NCBI GenBank assembly: GCA_028867845.1
Contig: JAGWFU010000007.1
Span: forward strand, 1 to 16,062
DNA length: 16,062 bases
Origin: Microcaldota archaeon
GTDB lineage: Archaea; Micrarchaeota; Micrarchaeia; Micrarchaeales; Micrarchaeaceae
Direction of reading: 5' to 3'
Below the pieces are notes generated by a model that did not search any database, was not told the origin of the DNA, and saw only the letters and a list, made by a program, of their open reading frames with translations. Within the stretch, counting starts at the first letter, position 1, and every line of letters begins with the position of its first letter. A program made the position numbers and the translations under genes. Of the stretch, positions 6,965-13,051 are shown in pieces.

Positions 6965-7531
6965 ATGATGAAGCAGAGCCAACCTACTTTAAAACTAGAG
7001 ATGACCAAAGAGCAGCTGATCAAGTCGCTCCCTGAGCGCTGGAGTGGCATAGTGTCCCAGAACCTGCTCTCCAAAGAGATAATCGAGAAGGCGATATCAG
7101 CATTTACCGCAGGCAAACCCTCCACGGTTTTTGCAGCTGAGGTAAAGAGAAACTTTTCACACGTGAACAAGATGAGGTACGTGCTCAGGCTAGAAGGGCT
7201 TGTTCCAGTGCCTGACGTAGAAATCAGCAACCACCCATTAAACATGGGGCGCATCGCGCAAAAAGCAGCGACCGCTAGGAAGAGGATACTCAATCAGTAT
7301 CCCACAATTAAGGAAGAGTTCAAGGAAAACGCCGCGCGCTCGGCTCGATCACGAGGAAGCTGGAGAGCGAGGGCAGCTCCGGCTTCTACTTCTATGACAA
7401 GCGCTTTTTCGGCTATCTCGCCATTTTGCTCAGGGACTCAGTACCCATCGAGCGAATGGTCGGCCTCTCCAATCTCAGCAGTAATACGCTGGAGTTCCGC
7501 GCCAGATACCTCTACAACATCGGCTTCATAG
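6965..7531 (+). CDS. Multi-HTH protein, N-terminal part (frameshifted)
   Basis: The first 124 codons encode the N-terminal part of a helix-rich DNA-binding-like protein: residues about 53-80 (TVFAAEVKRNFSHVNKMRYV followed by LRLEGL) look like an HTH followed by a short wing. After ENAA the frame runs into a Ser/Ala/Arg-rich stretch of low-complexity appearance until 7531, which is not real protein: the genuine continuation lies in the +1-numbered frame from about 7336. Dropping one CG from the CGCGCGC run at 7333-7339 joins both parts into a single 372-residue protein. Start ATG at 6965 follows TGATCGT from the zinc-finger stop; Met2 is an alternative. No known family recognised. Confidence 0.75.
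   Translation: MMKQSQPTLKLEMTKEQLIKSLPERWSGIVSQNLLSKEIIEKAISAFTAGKPSTVFAAEVKRNFSHVNKMRYVLRLEGLVPVPDVEISNHPLNMGRIAQKAATARKRILNQYPTIKEEFKENAARSARSRGSWRARAAPASTSMTSAFSAISPFCSGTQYPSSEWSASPISAVIRWSSAPDTSTTSAS
7333..7339 (+). other. Frameshift site in CG-dinucleotide run
   Basis: CGCGCGC is where the multi-HTH reading frame is broken. Upstream the meaningful frame reads ...KENAA, downstream ...LGSITRKLESEG; removing two bases restores continuity exactly. A two-base slippage insertion, a sequencing or assembly error, or genuine recoding could explain it. Confidence 0.75.
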
Positions 7532-8085
7532 ATACTGACCCCTATTTGAAACAATCCCCAGTCGCTGTGCTGATGCGTTCAAAGAAGCCCGAGGAGCTGA
7601 AGCAGAAGATATTCGATAAGTACCCAGGGGTCGAAAAAGCCTACGAGCTAATTATCGCAGACCAGAAAATAAGCGCCCAGCTGCATGGCCTGTGTAAGAC
7701 GTACACTACCCAATTGGACAATGACAATAGGAAGATGTACATGCTATTGGTCTTGGCTATGTGGAGCGCAGGTTTGGATGCGGCAGTGATAAATACCGCC
7801 ACAGGGCTAAGCACAACCACAGTCTATCGCTGGATGAATGGAGCTAGGGACGCCGGCATAACATATGCAGTACCAAAGCGCGGCGGCAGGCGTCTTGATG
7901 ATGTGGGAGGCATAGACAGGATGAGAAGGTTCTCCAGCTTAATAAAGGGTGGTATGGCCCCAGAGGAGGCAGCCAAGGACCCTCACGTTAACATAGACAA
8001 AGAGCTTGCCGCGAGATGGCTGAAGATAATAAGGCCTTTCGCGCCCCTGCAGGCAGCTCCAGCCAAGCCAGAGACAAAGGAATAA
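7426..8085 (+). CDS. Multi-HTH protein, C-terminal part (frameshifted)
   Basis: This is the second part of the broken gene; the coding frame is already open from about 7336, and the ATG at 7426 is merely an internal Met. Reading from 7336 gives SITRKLESEG and FYFYDKRFFGYLAILLRDSV before it. Two further HTH-like units are visible: SVPIERMVGLSNLSSNTLEF with RARYLYNIGF, and DAAVINTATGLSTTTVYRWM with NGARDAGI. A later NIDKELAARWLKIIRPF helix may be a fourth. Together with the N-terminal unit this makes a protein of at least three HTH modules, 372 residues when restored. Possible roles are a transcription or chromatin factor, or a replication-associated DNA-binding protein. If the shift is real and not recoded, the gene is a pseudogene. 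Its stop codon lies inside the TATA region of the 5S rRNA gene. Confidence 0.8.
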   Translation: MLRDSVPIERMVGLSNLSSNTLEFRARYLYNIGFIDTDPYLKQSPVAVLMRSKKPEELKQKIFDKYPGVEKAYELIIADQKISAQLHGLCKTYTTQLDNDNRKMYMLLVLAMWSAGLDAAVINTATGLSTTTVYRWMNGARDAGITYAVPKRGGRRLDDVGGIDRMRRFSSLIKGGMAPEEAAKDPHVNIDKELAARWLKIIRPFAPLQAAPAKPETKE

Positions 8086-8089
8086 AAAC
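8080..8089 (+). promoter_or_regulatory. TATA box for 5S rRNA
   Basis: GAATAAAAAC, overlapping the stop codon of the multi-HTH gene, is centred about 25 nt before the first base of 5S helix I, the spacing expected for an archaeal stable-RNA promoter. Confidence 0.6.
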
Positions 8090-8108
8090 CTTCATAACAG
8101 ATACTTAT

Positions 8109-8222
8109 TGTCAACGGTAATAGGAGCAGGGAAACGCCCAAACCCATTCCGAACTTGGAAGCTAAGCCTGCTTACGATATGTGTGTACTGGCTTCGGCCG
8201 GGAAATCATATTGCTGTTGACA
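8109..8222 (+). rRNA. rrf: 5S ribosomal RNA
   Basis: The conserved 5S core is present: CCCATTCCGAAC and GGAAGCTAAGCC. Helix I closes the molecule: TGTCAACGGT at 8109-8118 pairs with GCTGTTGACA at 8213-8222 (with G-U pairs). Helix II is AGCAGG/CCTGCT, and the helix V arm is capped by a TTCG tetraloop. At about 114 nt it is slightly shorter than most archaeal 5S RNAs. It is not next to 16S or 23S genes in this window and has its own TATA box, so it is a stand-alone gene. No strong T-tract follows; a protein gene begins within 60 bases on the same strand. Confidence 0.93.
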
Positions 8223-8279
8223 CTTATACTTATCCTCGATGATCAAGTGGCAAGGAGCAGCGACGACACCCCAGCATGG

Positions 8280-8798
8280 ATGACCTGCGTGGACATCCTC
8301 AACAAGGCGAAGGTGGAGCTGATAACCGAGGCTATGGACACCCTCAACAACGAGATATCGGAGAAGAGGATAGAGGTCAATGGCAGCCTCATAACCCTGC
8401 CCGACAGGCCAAACGACGCTGACAGGGACATGTTCATAATCACCACCATGCTCGAGCAGTCGCCTCAGATAAAACAGAGGTACGGCAGCTTCATAGAGGC
8501 GAGCAGGGATAGCAAGGATCCTAACGTAGTGATGCAGGTTGAGAGGGCCAGAAAGTTCCTGCTGGCACTGGAGCAGATAGAGCTTCTTATGGGATACAGC
8601 ACCTACTTCGACGACTGGATGCACGACGCAAGCGTCCTGGCCAACGTGGGCGACCCGTCCGAGATATTCAGGAGGACAGTGTCGCACAGCAAAGAGAGAG
8701 CTGAGATACTCGATTTCATGCTAAGCAGCAAGACATTCATCAAGGAGGAGATATTCACAAAGGAGGAGCGCATCCTTCTTGAAGCCACATTCAAGTGA
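8280..8798 (+). CDS. Small helical protein of unknown function
   Basis: A 172-residue protein, predominantly alpha-helical and charged, beginning MTCVDILNKAKVELITEAMD. I recognise no family. An acidic/hydrophobic heptad-like run around VERARKFLLALEQIELLMGY and a Lys/Glu-rich C-terminus suggest a soluble helical bundle. The frame stays open further upstream, but that part is translated 5S rRNA and cannot be protein; GTG at 8247 is the only other reasonable start. No Shine-Dalgarno is obvious, and readthrough or processing from the 5S transcript is possible. A 9-bp hairpin follows the stop codon by eight bases. Codon use (AGG, ATA, AAG) matches neighbouring genes, supporting real coding. Confidence 0.78.
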   Translation: MTCVDILNKAKVELITEAMDTLNNEISEKRIEVNGSLITLPDRPNDADRDMFIITTMLEQSPQIKQRYGSFIEASRDSKDPNVVMQVERARKFLLALEQIELLMGYSTYFDDWMHDASVLANVGDPSEIFRRTVSHSKERAEILDFMLSSKTFIKEEIFTKEERILLEATFK

Positions 8799-8805
8799 GC
8801 AAAAT

Positions 8806-8834
8806 CGCCTGCGCCGAAGCGCAGGCGCGTCTTC
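8806..8834 (+). repeat. Hairpin repeat element, copy 1
   Basis: A perfect 9-bp stem, 8806-8814 with 8819-8827, closed by a CGAA loop and followed by CGTCTTC. A diverged copy lies at 9003-9031. Compared with it, the stem pair C8812-G8821 becomes T9008-A9017, which preserves pairing. It sits eight bases after a stop codon but lacks a T-tract, so it is not a standard terminator. Confidence 0.65.
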
Positions 8835-8878
8835 CGGGAAAGCCGTGGAGTGACACGGCACATAATTTACAGTCGTAA

Positions 8879-8890
8879 AAATATTTAAAT
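8879..8890 (+). promoter_or_regulatory. TATA-like box upstream of small gene
   Basis: AAATATTTAAAT is a strong TATA-like match, predicting a start near 8910. No gene begins there; an untranslated RNA or a long leader for the gene at 9076 is possible. The 8799-9075 interval contains this box, a second one, and two hairpin repeats. Confidence 0.45.
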
Positions 8891-8929
8891 CTTTTCTCCG
8901 GGTACACAAGAGTGTAAACCGCTTCCCCA

Positions 8930-8942
8930 AAAGTATTTATTC
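8930..8942 (+). promoter_or_regulatory. Second TATA-like box upstream of small gene
   Basis: AAAGTATTTATTC predicts transcription start near 8962, at the CGGGAAAG sequence. The resulting leader would contain a small GCGCA/TGCGC hairpin (8973-8986) and hairpin repeat copy 2. Confidence 0.5.
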
Positions 8943-9002
8943 TTTCTCCCACATAAAACCTACGGGAAAGTTGCGCATGCCTGCGCCATACAAGTAGGTA
9001 AA

Positions 9003-9031
9003 GCCTGTGCCAGAGCACAAGGCGCGTCTTC
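9003..9031 (+). repeat. Hairpin repeat element, copy 2
   Basis: GCCTGTGC (9003-9010) pairs with GCACA-A-GGC (9015-9023) around a CAGA loop, with one bulged A, followed by GCGTCTTC identical to copy 1. It lies in the probable leader of the following small gene, or within its first codons if the GTG at 9007 is used. Confidence 0.6.
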
Positions 9032-9075
9032 TAGGGTTAGTGCCAGCAATGGCATGTGGGCTCCCGGGGAATGGA

Positions 9076-9372
9076 ATGAAGAAGAGTGCAAGTGAGCGCG
9101 AGCTCTCGAGAGGGATGGATTCCATGATAGGCGAGGTCCAAGCTGCATACGGTGCGAAGCTGAGCGAGGAGGCACAGATAGAGCGCAAACTGAGCGACGT
9201 CGCTCTGCGCGATGACATAATTGGCCTTGCAAGGGAGGTCGTGAGGCTGAGGAAGCTGGCGGAGAGGTTCGGCGACGAGGAGGCACTTACGGTCTCCTAT
9301 GGGATCACCGTCGATGTCTCTGCTGAGCGGGTATCCTTCCGGACCGTTGTAAAGCGCGCGGACCAGGCCTAA
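9076..9372 (+). CDS. Small charged protein of unknown function
   Basis: A 98-residue protein from ATG 9076. A long Glu/Lys/Arg-rich helical region (LSEEAQIERKLSDVALRDDI, then AREVVRLRKLAERFG) suggests a coiled coil, followed by a beta-like tail SYGITVDVSAERVSFRTVV. No family recognised. The frame extends upstream to GTG 9007 with an in-frame ATG at 9049. I prefer 9076 because bases 9003-9031 repeat an intergenic hairpin, which argues against that part being coding; AGGT before GTG 9007 is the counter-argument. A T-rich terminator follows immediately. Coding status is supported by codon choice downstream of 9100. Confidence 0.68.
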   Translation: MKKSASERELSRGMDSMIGEVQAAYGAKLSEEAQIERKLSDVALRDDIIGLAREVVRLRKLAERFGDEEALTVSYGITVDVSAERVSFRTVVKRADQA

Positions 9373-9375
9373 GAG

Positions 9376-9393
9376 TTGTTTTTATTTTTTTCT
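9376..9393 (+). terminator. T-rich archaeal terminator
   Basis: Directly after the stop codon comes GTTGTTTTTATTTTTTTC, a T-rich run without a hairpin, the usual archaeal termination signal. Parts of it, or TTATATTT just after, may also act as the TATA box of the methyltransferase gene. Confidence 0.65.
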
Positions 9394-9415
9394 TTCCTTA
9401 TATTTGTAGATAGAT

Positions 9416-9964
9416 ATGATAGCAGACGGCCTAAGGCTTGATTCGAAGGGGGCTTACGCGCCCAGAGAGGACTCATACATACTCGCGGAGATAGTAGAGA
9501 GGTACTCCTACGGCAAGGTGCTGGACGTGGGCACAGGGACAGGCATACAGGCGATAGTGGCCGCCAAGAAGGGGCTTGACGTCACTGCATCCGACATAGA
9601 CCAGAAGGCGTTGGAGTGCGCAAGAGAGAACGCCAGGCTTAACAACGTGAAGGTCGAGTTCGTGCAGTCCGATGTCTTCTCCAACATAAAGGGCAAGTAC
9701 AACACCATAATATTCAATCCCCCATACCTCCCCAGCCACTGGTACCAGATCAAGCACACCGCTCTAGACGGTGGCAAGCAGGGGAGGCAGTTCATAGAGC
9801 GCTTCATAGCGGATTGCAGGAACTACGCGGCAGAGGACCACATATTCATATTACTGGAGAGCAGCTTCAACAGGTACGAGAAGGACATAAAGAGGCTCAA
9901 CGCAGAGATCGCGGCCAAGAAGCACTACTTCTTTGAGGACATAGTGGTCCTGTCCTTCAAATAA
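9416..9964 (+). CDS. HemK-like release-factor glutamine methyltransferase
   Basis: A 182-residue class I SAM-dependent methyltransferase. The archaeal/eukaryal HemK-related signature is clear: PREDSYIL at 16-23, motif I VLDVGTGTGIQAI at 35-47, acidic Asp60/Asp62 for ribose binding, and catalytic NPPYLP at 101-106. Length matches the archaeal Mtq2-like group, which lacks the extra N-terminal domain of bacterial PrmC. The expected reaction is N5-methylation of the glutamine in the GGQ motif of release factor aRF1, usually with a small Trm112-like zinc partner. No such partner is adjacent; the 46-residue finger at 6820 does not obviously resemble Trm112. The ATG at 9416 gives the expected N-terminus; the leader is very short. 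Confidence 0.92.
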   Translation: MIADGLRLDSKGAYAPREDSYILAEIVERYSYGKVLDVGTGTGIQAIVAAKKGLDVTASDIDQKALECARENARLNNVKVEFVQSDVFSNIKGKYNTIIFNPPYLPSHWYQIKHTALDGGKQGRQFIERFIADCRNYAAEDHIFILLESSFNRYEKDIKRLNAEIAAKKHYFFEDIVVLSFK

Positions 9965-10005
9965 CTCCTGTCGTCGAAGGCGTGAATAGGGGAAGGGAGG
10001 CGATA

Positions 10006-10016
10006 GGCTTAAATAC
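10006..10016 (+). promoter_or_regulatory. TATA-like box, distal
   Basis: GGCTTAAATAC is identical to the core promoter of the Lrp-like regulator at 4451. It lies about 84 nt before the ATG at 10090 and may be a second, distal promoter in the 9965-10089 gap. Confidence 0.4.
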
Positions 10017-10034
10017 CATCAGCCGCAGCCCTCA

Positions 10035-10050
10035 AAACCTTTATATATAA
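10035..10050 (+). promoter_or_regulatory. Strong BRE/TATA promoter
   Basis: AAACCTTTATATATAA is the best TATA match in the window. It predicts transcription start near 10070 and a leader of about 20 nt ahead of the ATG at 10090. Confidence 0.7.
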
Positions 10051-10082
10051 GGAAAAACCCTTCTTCTACTGAAGTCTGATGT

Positions 10083-10097
10083 CGGCGCAATGCGCCG
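10083..10097 (+). promoter_or_regulatory. Hairpin enclosing a start codon
   Basis: CGGCGC and GCGCCG form a perfect 6-bp stem with an AAT triloop. The A and T of the ATG at 10090 lie in the loop and its G in the stem. It could mask the start codon in mRNA or act as an inverted-repeat operator in DNA. Confidence 0.55.
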
Positions 10098-10389
10098 CGG
10101 GTTCGTTGCTGTGACAACTGCAATAAAGAGTGCTGGAGAAGCTGTAGTGGCTTACTCAAAGATGATGAAGAGCTCCAAGCTATCTACAGCTTATGCAGTA
10201 ATTACAAGCGCGCCTGCGGTATATGTGATGCTCAGGACTGCAGGTGAGCATATACATCACATAAGCTCATACGGTTTACTCGGCGCCTTCGTGGGTACTG
10301 GTCTTGGGCTAGGTACCTACTTTGCGGCCAAGACATACTGCCTCAGGACTGATGCCAAAGAGATAAAGCAGGATTGGAAATTGGACTGA
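10090..10389 (+). CDS. Small membrane-associated protein, unknown function
   Basis: A 99-residue protein. Two moderately hydrophobic segments (about residues 30-50, TAYAVITSAPAVYVMLRTAG, and 61-82, YGLLGAFVGTGLGLGTYFAA) suggest a two-helix membrane protein with a basic N-terminus and a polar KEIKQDWKLD tail. No family recognised. An earlier out-of-frame ATG at 10079 would encode only eleven residues. The gene has the strongest TATA box in the window. It precedes the 316-residue unknown gene by 18 bases and probably forms an operon with it. Confidence 0.7.
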   Translation: MRRGFVAVTTAIKSAGEAVVAYSKMMKSSKLSTAYAVITSAPAVYVMLRTAGEHIHHISSYGLLGAFVGTGLGLGTYFAAKTYCLRTDAKEIKQDWKLD

Positions 10390-10407
10390 CGCTAAAACGG
10401 GACTAAT

Positions 10408-11358
10408 ATGGGGATCACAAAACAGCAGACCGAGCCATTTTCAGAGAGGGAGGCAATGCGTGCATACGTCCGCTCGCAGATAGTCAAGGCAGTAGGTACG
10501 CTGGGCATCAAGAGCGATGGATATCATACCCTCTCTAGGCTGGGAACCCTGGATCTGATAAGGGCGGCTGGGATTGCGGCTAACGGATACAAGCTGGCCA
10601 CAAGCAACCTAAGCAACGAGTACAGGAACGAGCTTAGGTCGGAGCTCATGGGCGAAGACAGGGTCAGATCAAAGTCAGAATACTTCTGCCAGCTAGTCAC
10701 TATACTTTTCATAATAAAAGAGAGGGCATCACACTCGATACCCACGCCAGAGGCGAAGTACAAGCAGGCATCTGAGATAACCACTTCAGAGATACTCAGC
10801 TCTATGGGGAGCGTATCGGAGTCAGGAGACAGGGAGCTCGCCGACCGCATGCTCGCAGGCATAAGGCACACGGGCTATCACATGGCAGCTGTGGAGACGA
10901 TATTCAACGCGGCGCAGAGCAGGTACGCCGGGGACCTTGCCGAGACGGCGAACAGGTTTCCCACCAATCTGGTGAACAGGGCCATATACCACTATGGCGG
11001 CAAGCTCGAGAAGGTTCCGCCGAAGGTCGCAGAAAAGAACGCGCAAGACAGGAAAGACATTCTGTATTCCGCGCTCTACATACTTAACTGCGGAGTTAAG
11101 ACCACCACCGAAGAGGGCAAGACCAGGCATACTGCATACATAGACTACGCCGAGGTGGCTCTTACTCTGGGCCCTTACGTATCTGGCTCTACCGAGACGA
11201 TAGTGAAGGACGGCCAGCACGCAGGCATAAACGTGACGATAAAGCAGATAGCCGGCATCAAGAAGAGGGCCCAGGAGGACGACGGGGACGAGGAAGAGAT
11301 GGTCCTGAGGCTTCTGGGTACTGGCGAGAAGATAATCAACAGGATAGGCAGGAGGTAG
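10408..11358 (+). CDS. Soluble helical protein of unknown function
   Basis: A 316-residue, mostly alpha-helical and soluble protein; no domain recognised. Features visible are a basic N-terminal half (YVRSQIVKAVGTLGIKSDGY), a central GYHMAAVETIFNAAQSRYAG segment, and an acidic EDDGDEEEMVLRLLG stretch (about residues 290-305) close to a basic IGRR end. No signal peptide, membrane helix, Walker motif or metal-binding cysteine cluster is evident. The start ATG 10408 lies 18 bases after the small membrane protein and lacks a clear Shine-Dalgarno. It converges with the aldo/keto reductase gene, with only seven bases between stops. Codon use matches the neighbours. Confidence 0.82.
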   Translation: MGITKQQTEPFSEREAMRAYVRSQIVKAVGTLGIKSDGYHTLSRLGTLDLIRAAGIAANGYKLATSNLSNEYRNELRSELMGEDRVRSKSEYFCQLVTILFIIKERASHSIPTPEAKYKQASEITTSEILSSMGSVSESGDRELADRMLAGIRHTGYHMAAVETIFNAAQSRYAGDLAETANRFPTNLVNRAIYHYGGKLEKVPPKVAEKNAQDRKDILYSALYILNCGVKTTTEEGKTRHTAYIDYAEVALTLGPYVSGSTETIVKDGQHAGINVTIKQIAGIKKRAQEDDGDEEEMVLRLLGTGEKIINRIGRR

Positions 11359-11365
11359 GCTCAGG

Positions 11366-12277
11366 TTATCTGCTCTTCTTTCCTAGCCCGTGATAGTGCT
11401 TCGTTGCAACTCCCGCCCAGATGCTGGTGTTCTTAAGTATGAACCCCAAGGACTCCGCAAGTGAGCGCTTGCTGAATCCCTCTATATTGTCTATCTTTTC
11501 TATATCTTCAATACCTAGCCCCCACCCTATAGAACCAAGCATGGTGTCGACATGCGCAACGGAACTCGCCTTCGGTATCGCAACAACTGGATTCTTTGCG
11601 AGCAACCAGTTAAGCGCCACCTGCGCGCCGCTCTTCCCGTACGCCTTTCCTATTCCATCAAGCAGCTCCAGCATTCCTGAATATTTTTCCTTGAACAGGG
11701 AGCCGTTAGCGTATGGGCTGTAGGCTATCATCGTCACGCCGTTGGCCTCGCAGTAAGCCAGGAGCTCGTTCTCCACGTCCCGCACCAGCACTGAGTATTC
11801 GACCTGGTTGCTCACTATCTCGTACCTCTTCATGCTCTCCTGGGCCTCGACGAGCTCCTTGACCGAGAAGTTGCTCACGCCTATGTGCCGTATCTTACCA
11901 TCATCAACCAGCTTCTCCATCGCGGCCATCGTCTCAGATATCGGAACCCTCCTGTTCGGCCAGTGGAGCTGGTAAAGGTCTATCTGCTTTACTCCGAGCG
12001 CCTTCAGGCTGGCGTCGCACGACCTTATCACGTCGTCATAACGGAAGTGGTGTGGCGATACCTTCGTCGCCAGGAATACGCCCTTATGTCCTTTCAGCGC
12101 ACTGCCCACCATCTCCTCGGTGCCGTACATCTCAGCCGTGTCCACGAAGCGTATGCCCTTCCTTATTCCATATCTAAGCGCCGCAAGCGACTCAGCCTCG
12201 TTCCTGTTGCTCTGCCAAGTGCCGAGCCCTACAACAGGTATCTTCTCACCGGTCTTCCCAAGCGGCTTGTATTCCAT
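11366..12277 (-). CDS. Aldo/keto reductase
   Basis: A 303-residue NAD(P)H-dependent oxidoreductase of the aldo/keto reductase TIM-barrel superfamily. The catalytic tetrad is complete: Asp46 and Tyr51 in DTAEMYG, Lys72 in ATKV and His105 in LYQLHWP. Further family marks are LGLGTWQ-like VVGLGTW near the N-terminus, GVSNFSVKEL, NQVEYSV and the cofactor-binding IPKAS near residue 235. It should reduce aldehydes or ketones (or oxidise alcohols) in the cytosol; the substrate cannot be told. A C-terminal extension after IEKIDNIEGF ends in a basic KKSR. The ATG follows the phosphatase-fold gene by nine bases, and its TGAGGA Shine-Dalgarno overlaps that gene's stop codon, so the two are an operon. 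Confidence 0.95.
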   Translation of the reverse strand: MEYKPLGKTGEKIPVVGLGTWQSNRNEAESLAALRYGIRKGIRFVDTAEMYGTEEMVGSALKGHKGVFLATKVSPHHFRYDDVIRSCDASLKALGVKQIDLYQLHWPNRRVPISETMAAMEKLVDDGKIRHIGVSNFSVKELVEAQESMKRYEIVSNQVEYSVLVRDVENELLAYCEANGVTMIAYSPYANGSLFKEKYSGMLELLDGIGKAYGKSGAQVALNWLLAKNPVVAIPKASSVAHVDTMLGSIGWGLGIEDIEKIDNIEGFSKRSLAESLGFILKNTSIWAGVATKHYHGLGKKSR

Positions 12278-12286
12278 AGTATATCC

Positions 12287-13030
12287 TCAATCGAATTCTA
12301 GCAGCATGGCCTGATGGTCTGAGACTATATCTGAAGGCACACGGAATGCGGTATCCTTCAGTTCCTTTGAGATAAATATGTAGTCCGCAAAGTTGCCTGC
12401 CTGGGGATGGGCGAACTTGTTGCGGGTGTTCTGCACGCCATACTCCCTTATCAGGTTCCTAAAGCTACCCTCCAATACAGCAACGCTCTTGGTCCCAATA
12501 TCCAGATTGAAGTCTCCGCAGAGTATCTTCCCCCCGTGTCTGGGGTCCAAGAACTCCAGTATCCTCTTTGACTGGAGCATGGTGTCCTCTATGTCGCCCT
12601 TGCTCTTCGGCTGCCAGAGCCCATGTACATTCGCCATCGTGATCGCCTTGCCTTTGTCAAATATCTCTATCCACTGGAGCCTTGAGCCTACACCCAAAGT
12701 CTCACCCTCGTACTCCAGGTCTCTCCGTGCACAGAGCTCGAACTCGCCGCTACCGGTCAGCTCCACCCCCTTCCTCACGAAAATCGCGAGGCGCTCGCCG
12801 GAAGAGCTGTAAGGCTCGCTTAGGTATGCTTCGAAACCCTTCAACATGCCGCACAGCACGTCATAGATGTCGGGCCGTGCACCTTCCCACGCGTGGAATG
12901 CCCCGTTACCCTTCTCATCGAAGACCTCCTGGAAGCAGAATACGTCCACATCCCTAGCCCGGGGCTCGAGGAAGCGGCTCAGCTCGTCGTAGAGCTTGCC
13001 ACCCCAGATGTTGAGACTAAGTAGCTTCAT
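12287..13030 (-). CDS. Endonuclease/exonuclease/phosphatase family protein
   Basis: A 247-residue protein with the metal-dependent EEP (DNase I-like) fold. Motifs in order: LNIWGG with Asn7, FQEV with Glu35, NVHGLW near 134-139, GDFNLD at 172-177 (Asp173, Asn175), DYIFIS around 216-221, and SDHQAM with Asp238/His239. All catalytic and metal-binding positions of the family are present, so it should hydrolyse a phosphodiester: nucleic acid, lipid headgroup or inositol phosphate. Which one is not evident; the short, loop-poor form is common for archaeal and bacterial members annotated only by fold. I use ATG 13030, which is preceded by GGTGGGAG; an in-frame GTG at 13039 would add three residues. 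It is first in an operon with the aldo/keto reductase and lies just downstream of the tRNA-Ser gene. Confidence 0.93.
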   Translation of the reverse strand: MKLLSLNIWGGKLYDELSRFLEPRARDVDVFCFQEVFDEKGNGAFHAWEGARPDIYDVLCGMLKGFEAYLSEPYSSSGERLAIFVRKGVELTGSGEFELCARRDLEYEGETLGVGSRLQWIEIFDKGKAITMANVHGLWQPKSKGDIEDTMLQSKRILEFLDPRHGGKILCGDFNLDIGTKSVAVLEGSFRNLIREYGVQNTRNKFAHPQAGNFADYIFISKELKDTAFRVPSDIVSDHQAMLLEFD

Positions 13031-13051
13031 TTCTCCCACCTAATAAAAATG

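Noticed and set aside
8181..8279. Longer start for the 172-residue unknown protein
   Set aside because: This start lies inside the 5S rRNA, and the added residues are translated rRNA and spacer.
8978..8998. Six-codon frame ATG...TAG (MPAPYK) in the leader of the small gene
   Set aside because: So short that chance is the simplest explanation; no stalling motif or conserved pairing is evident.
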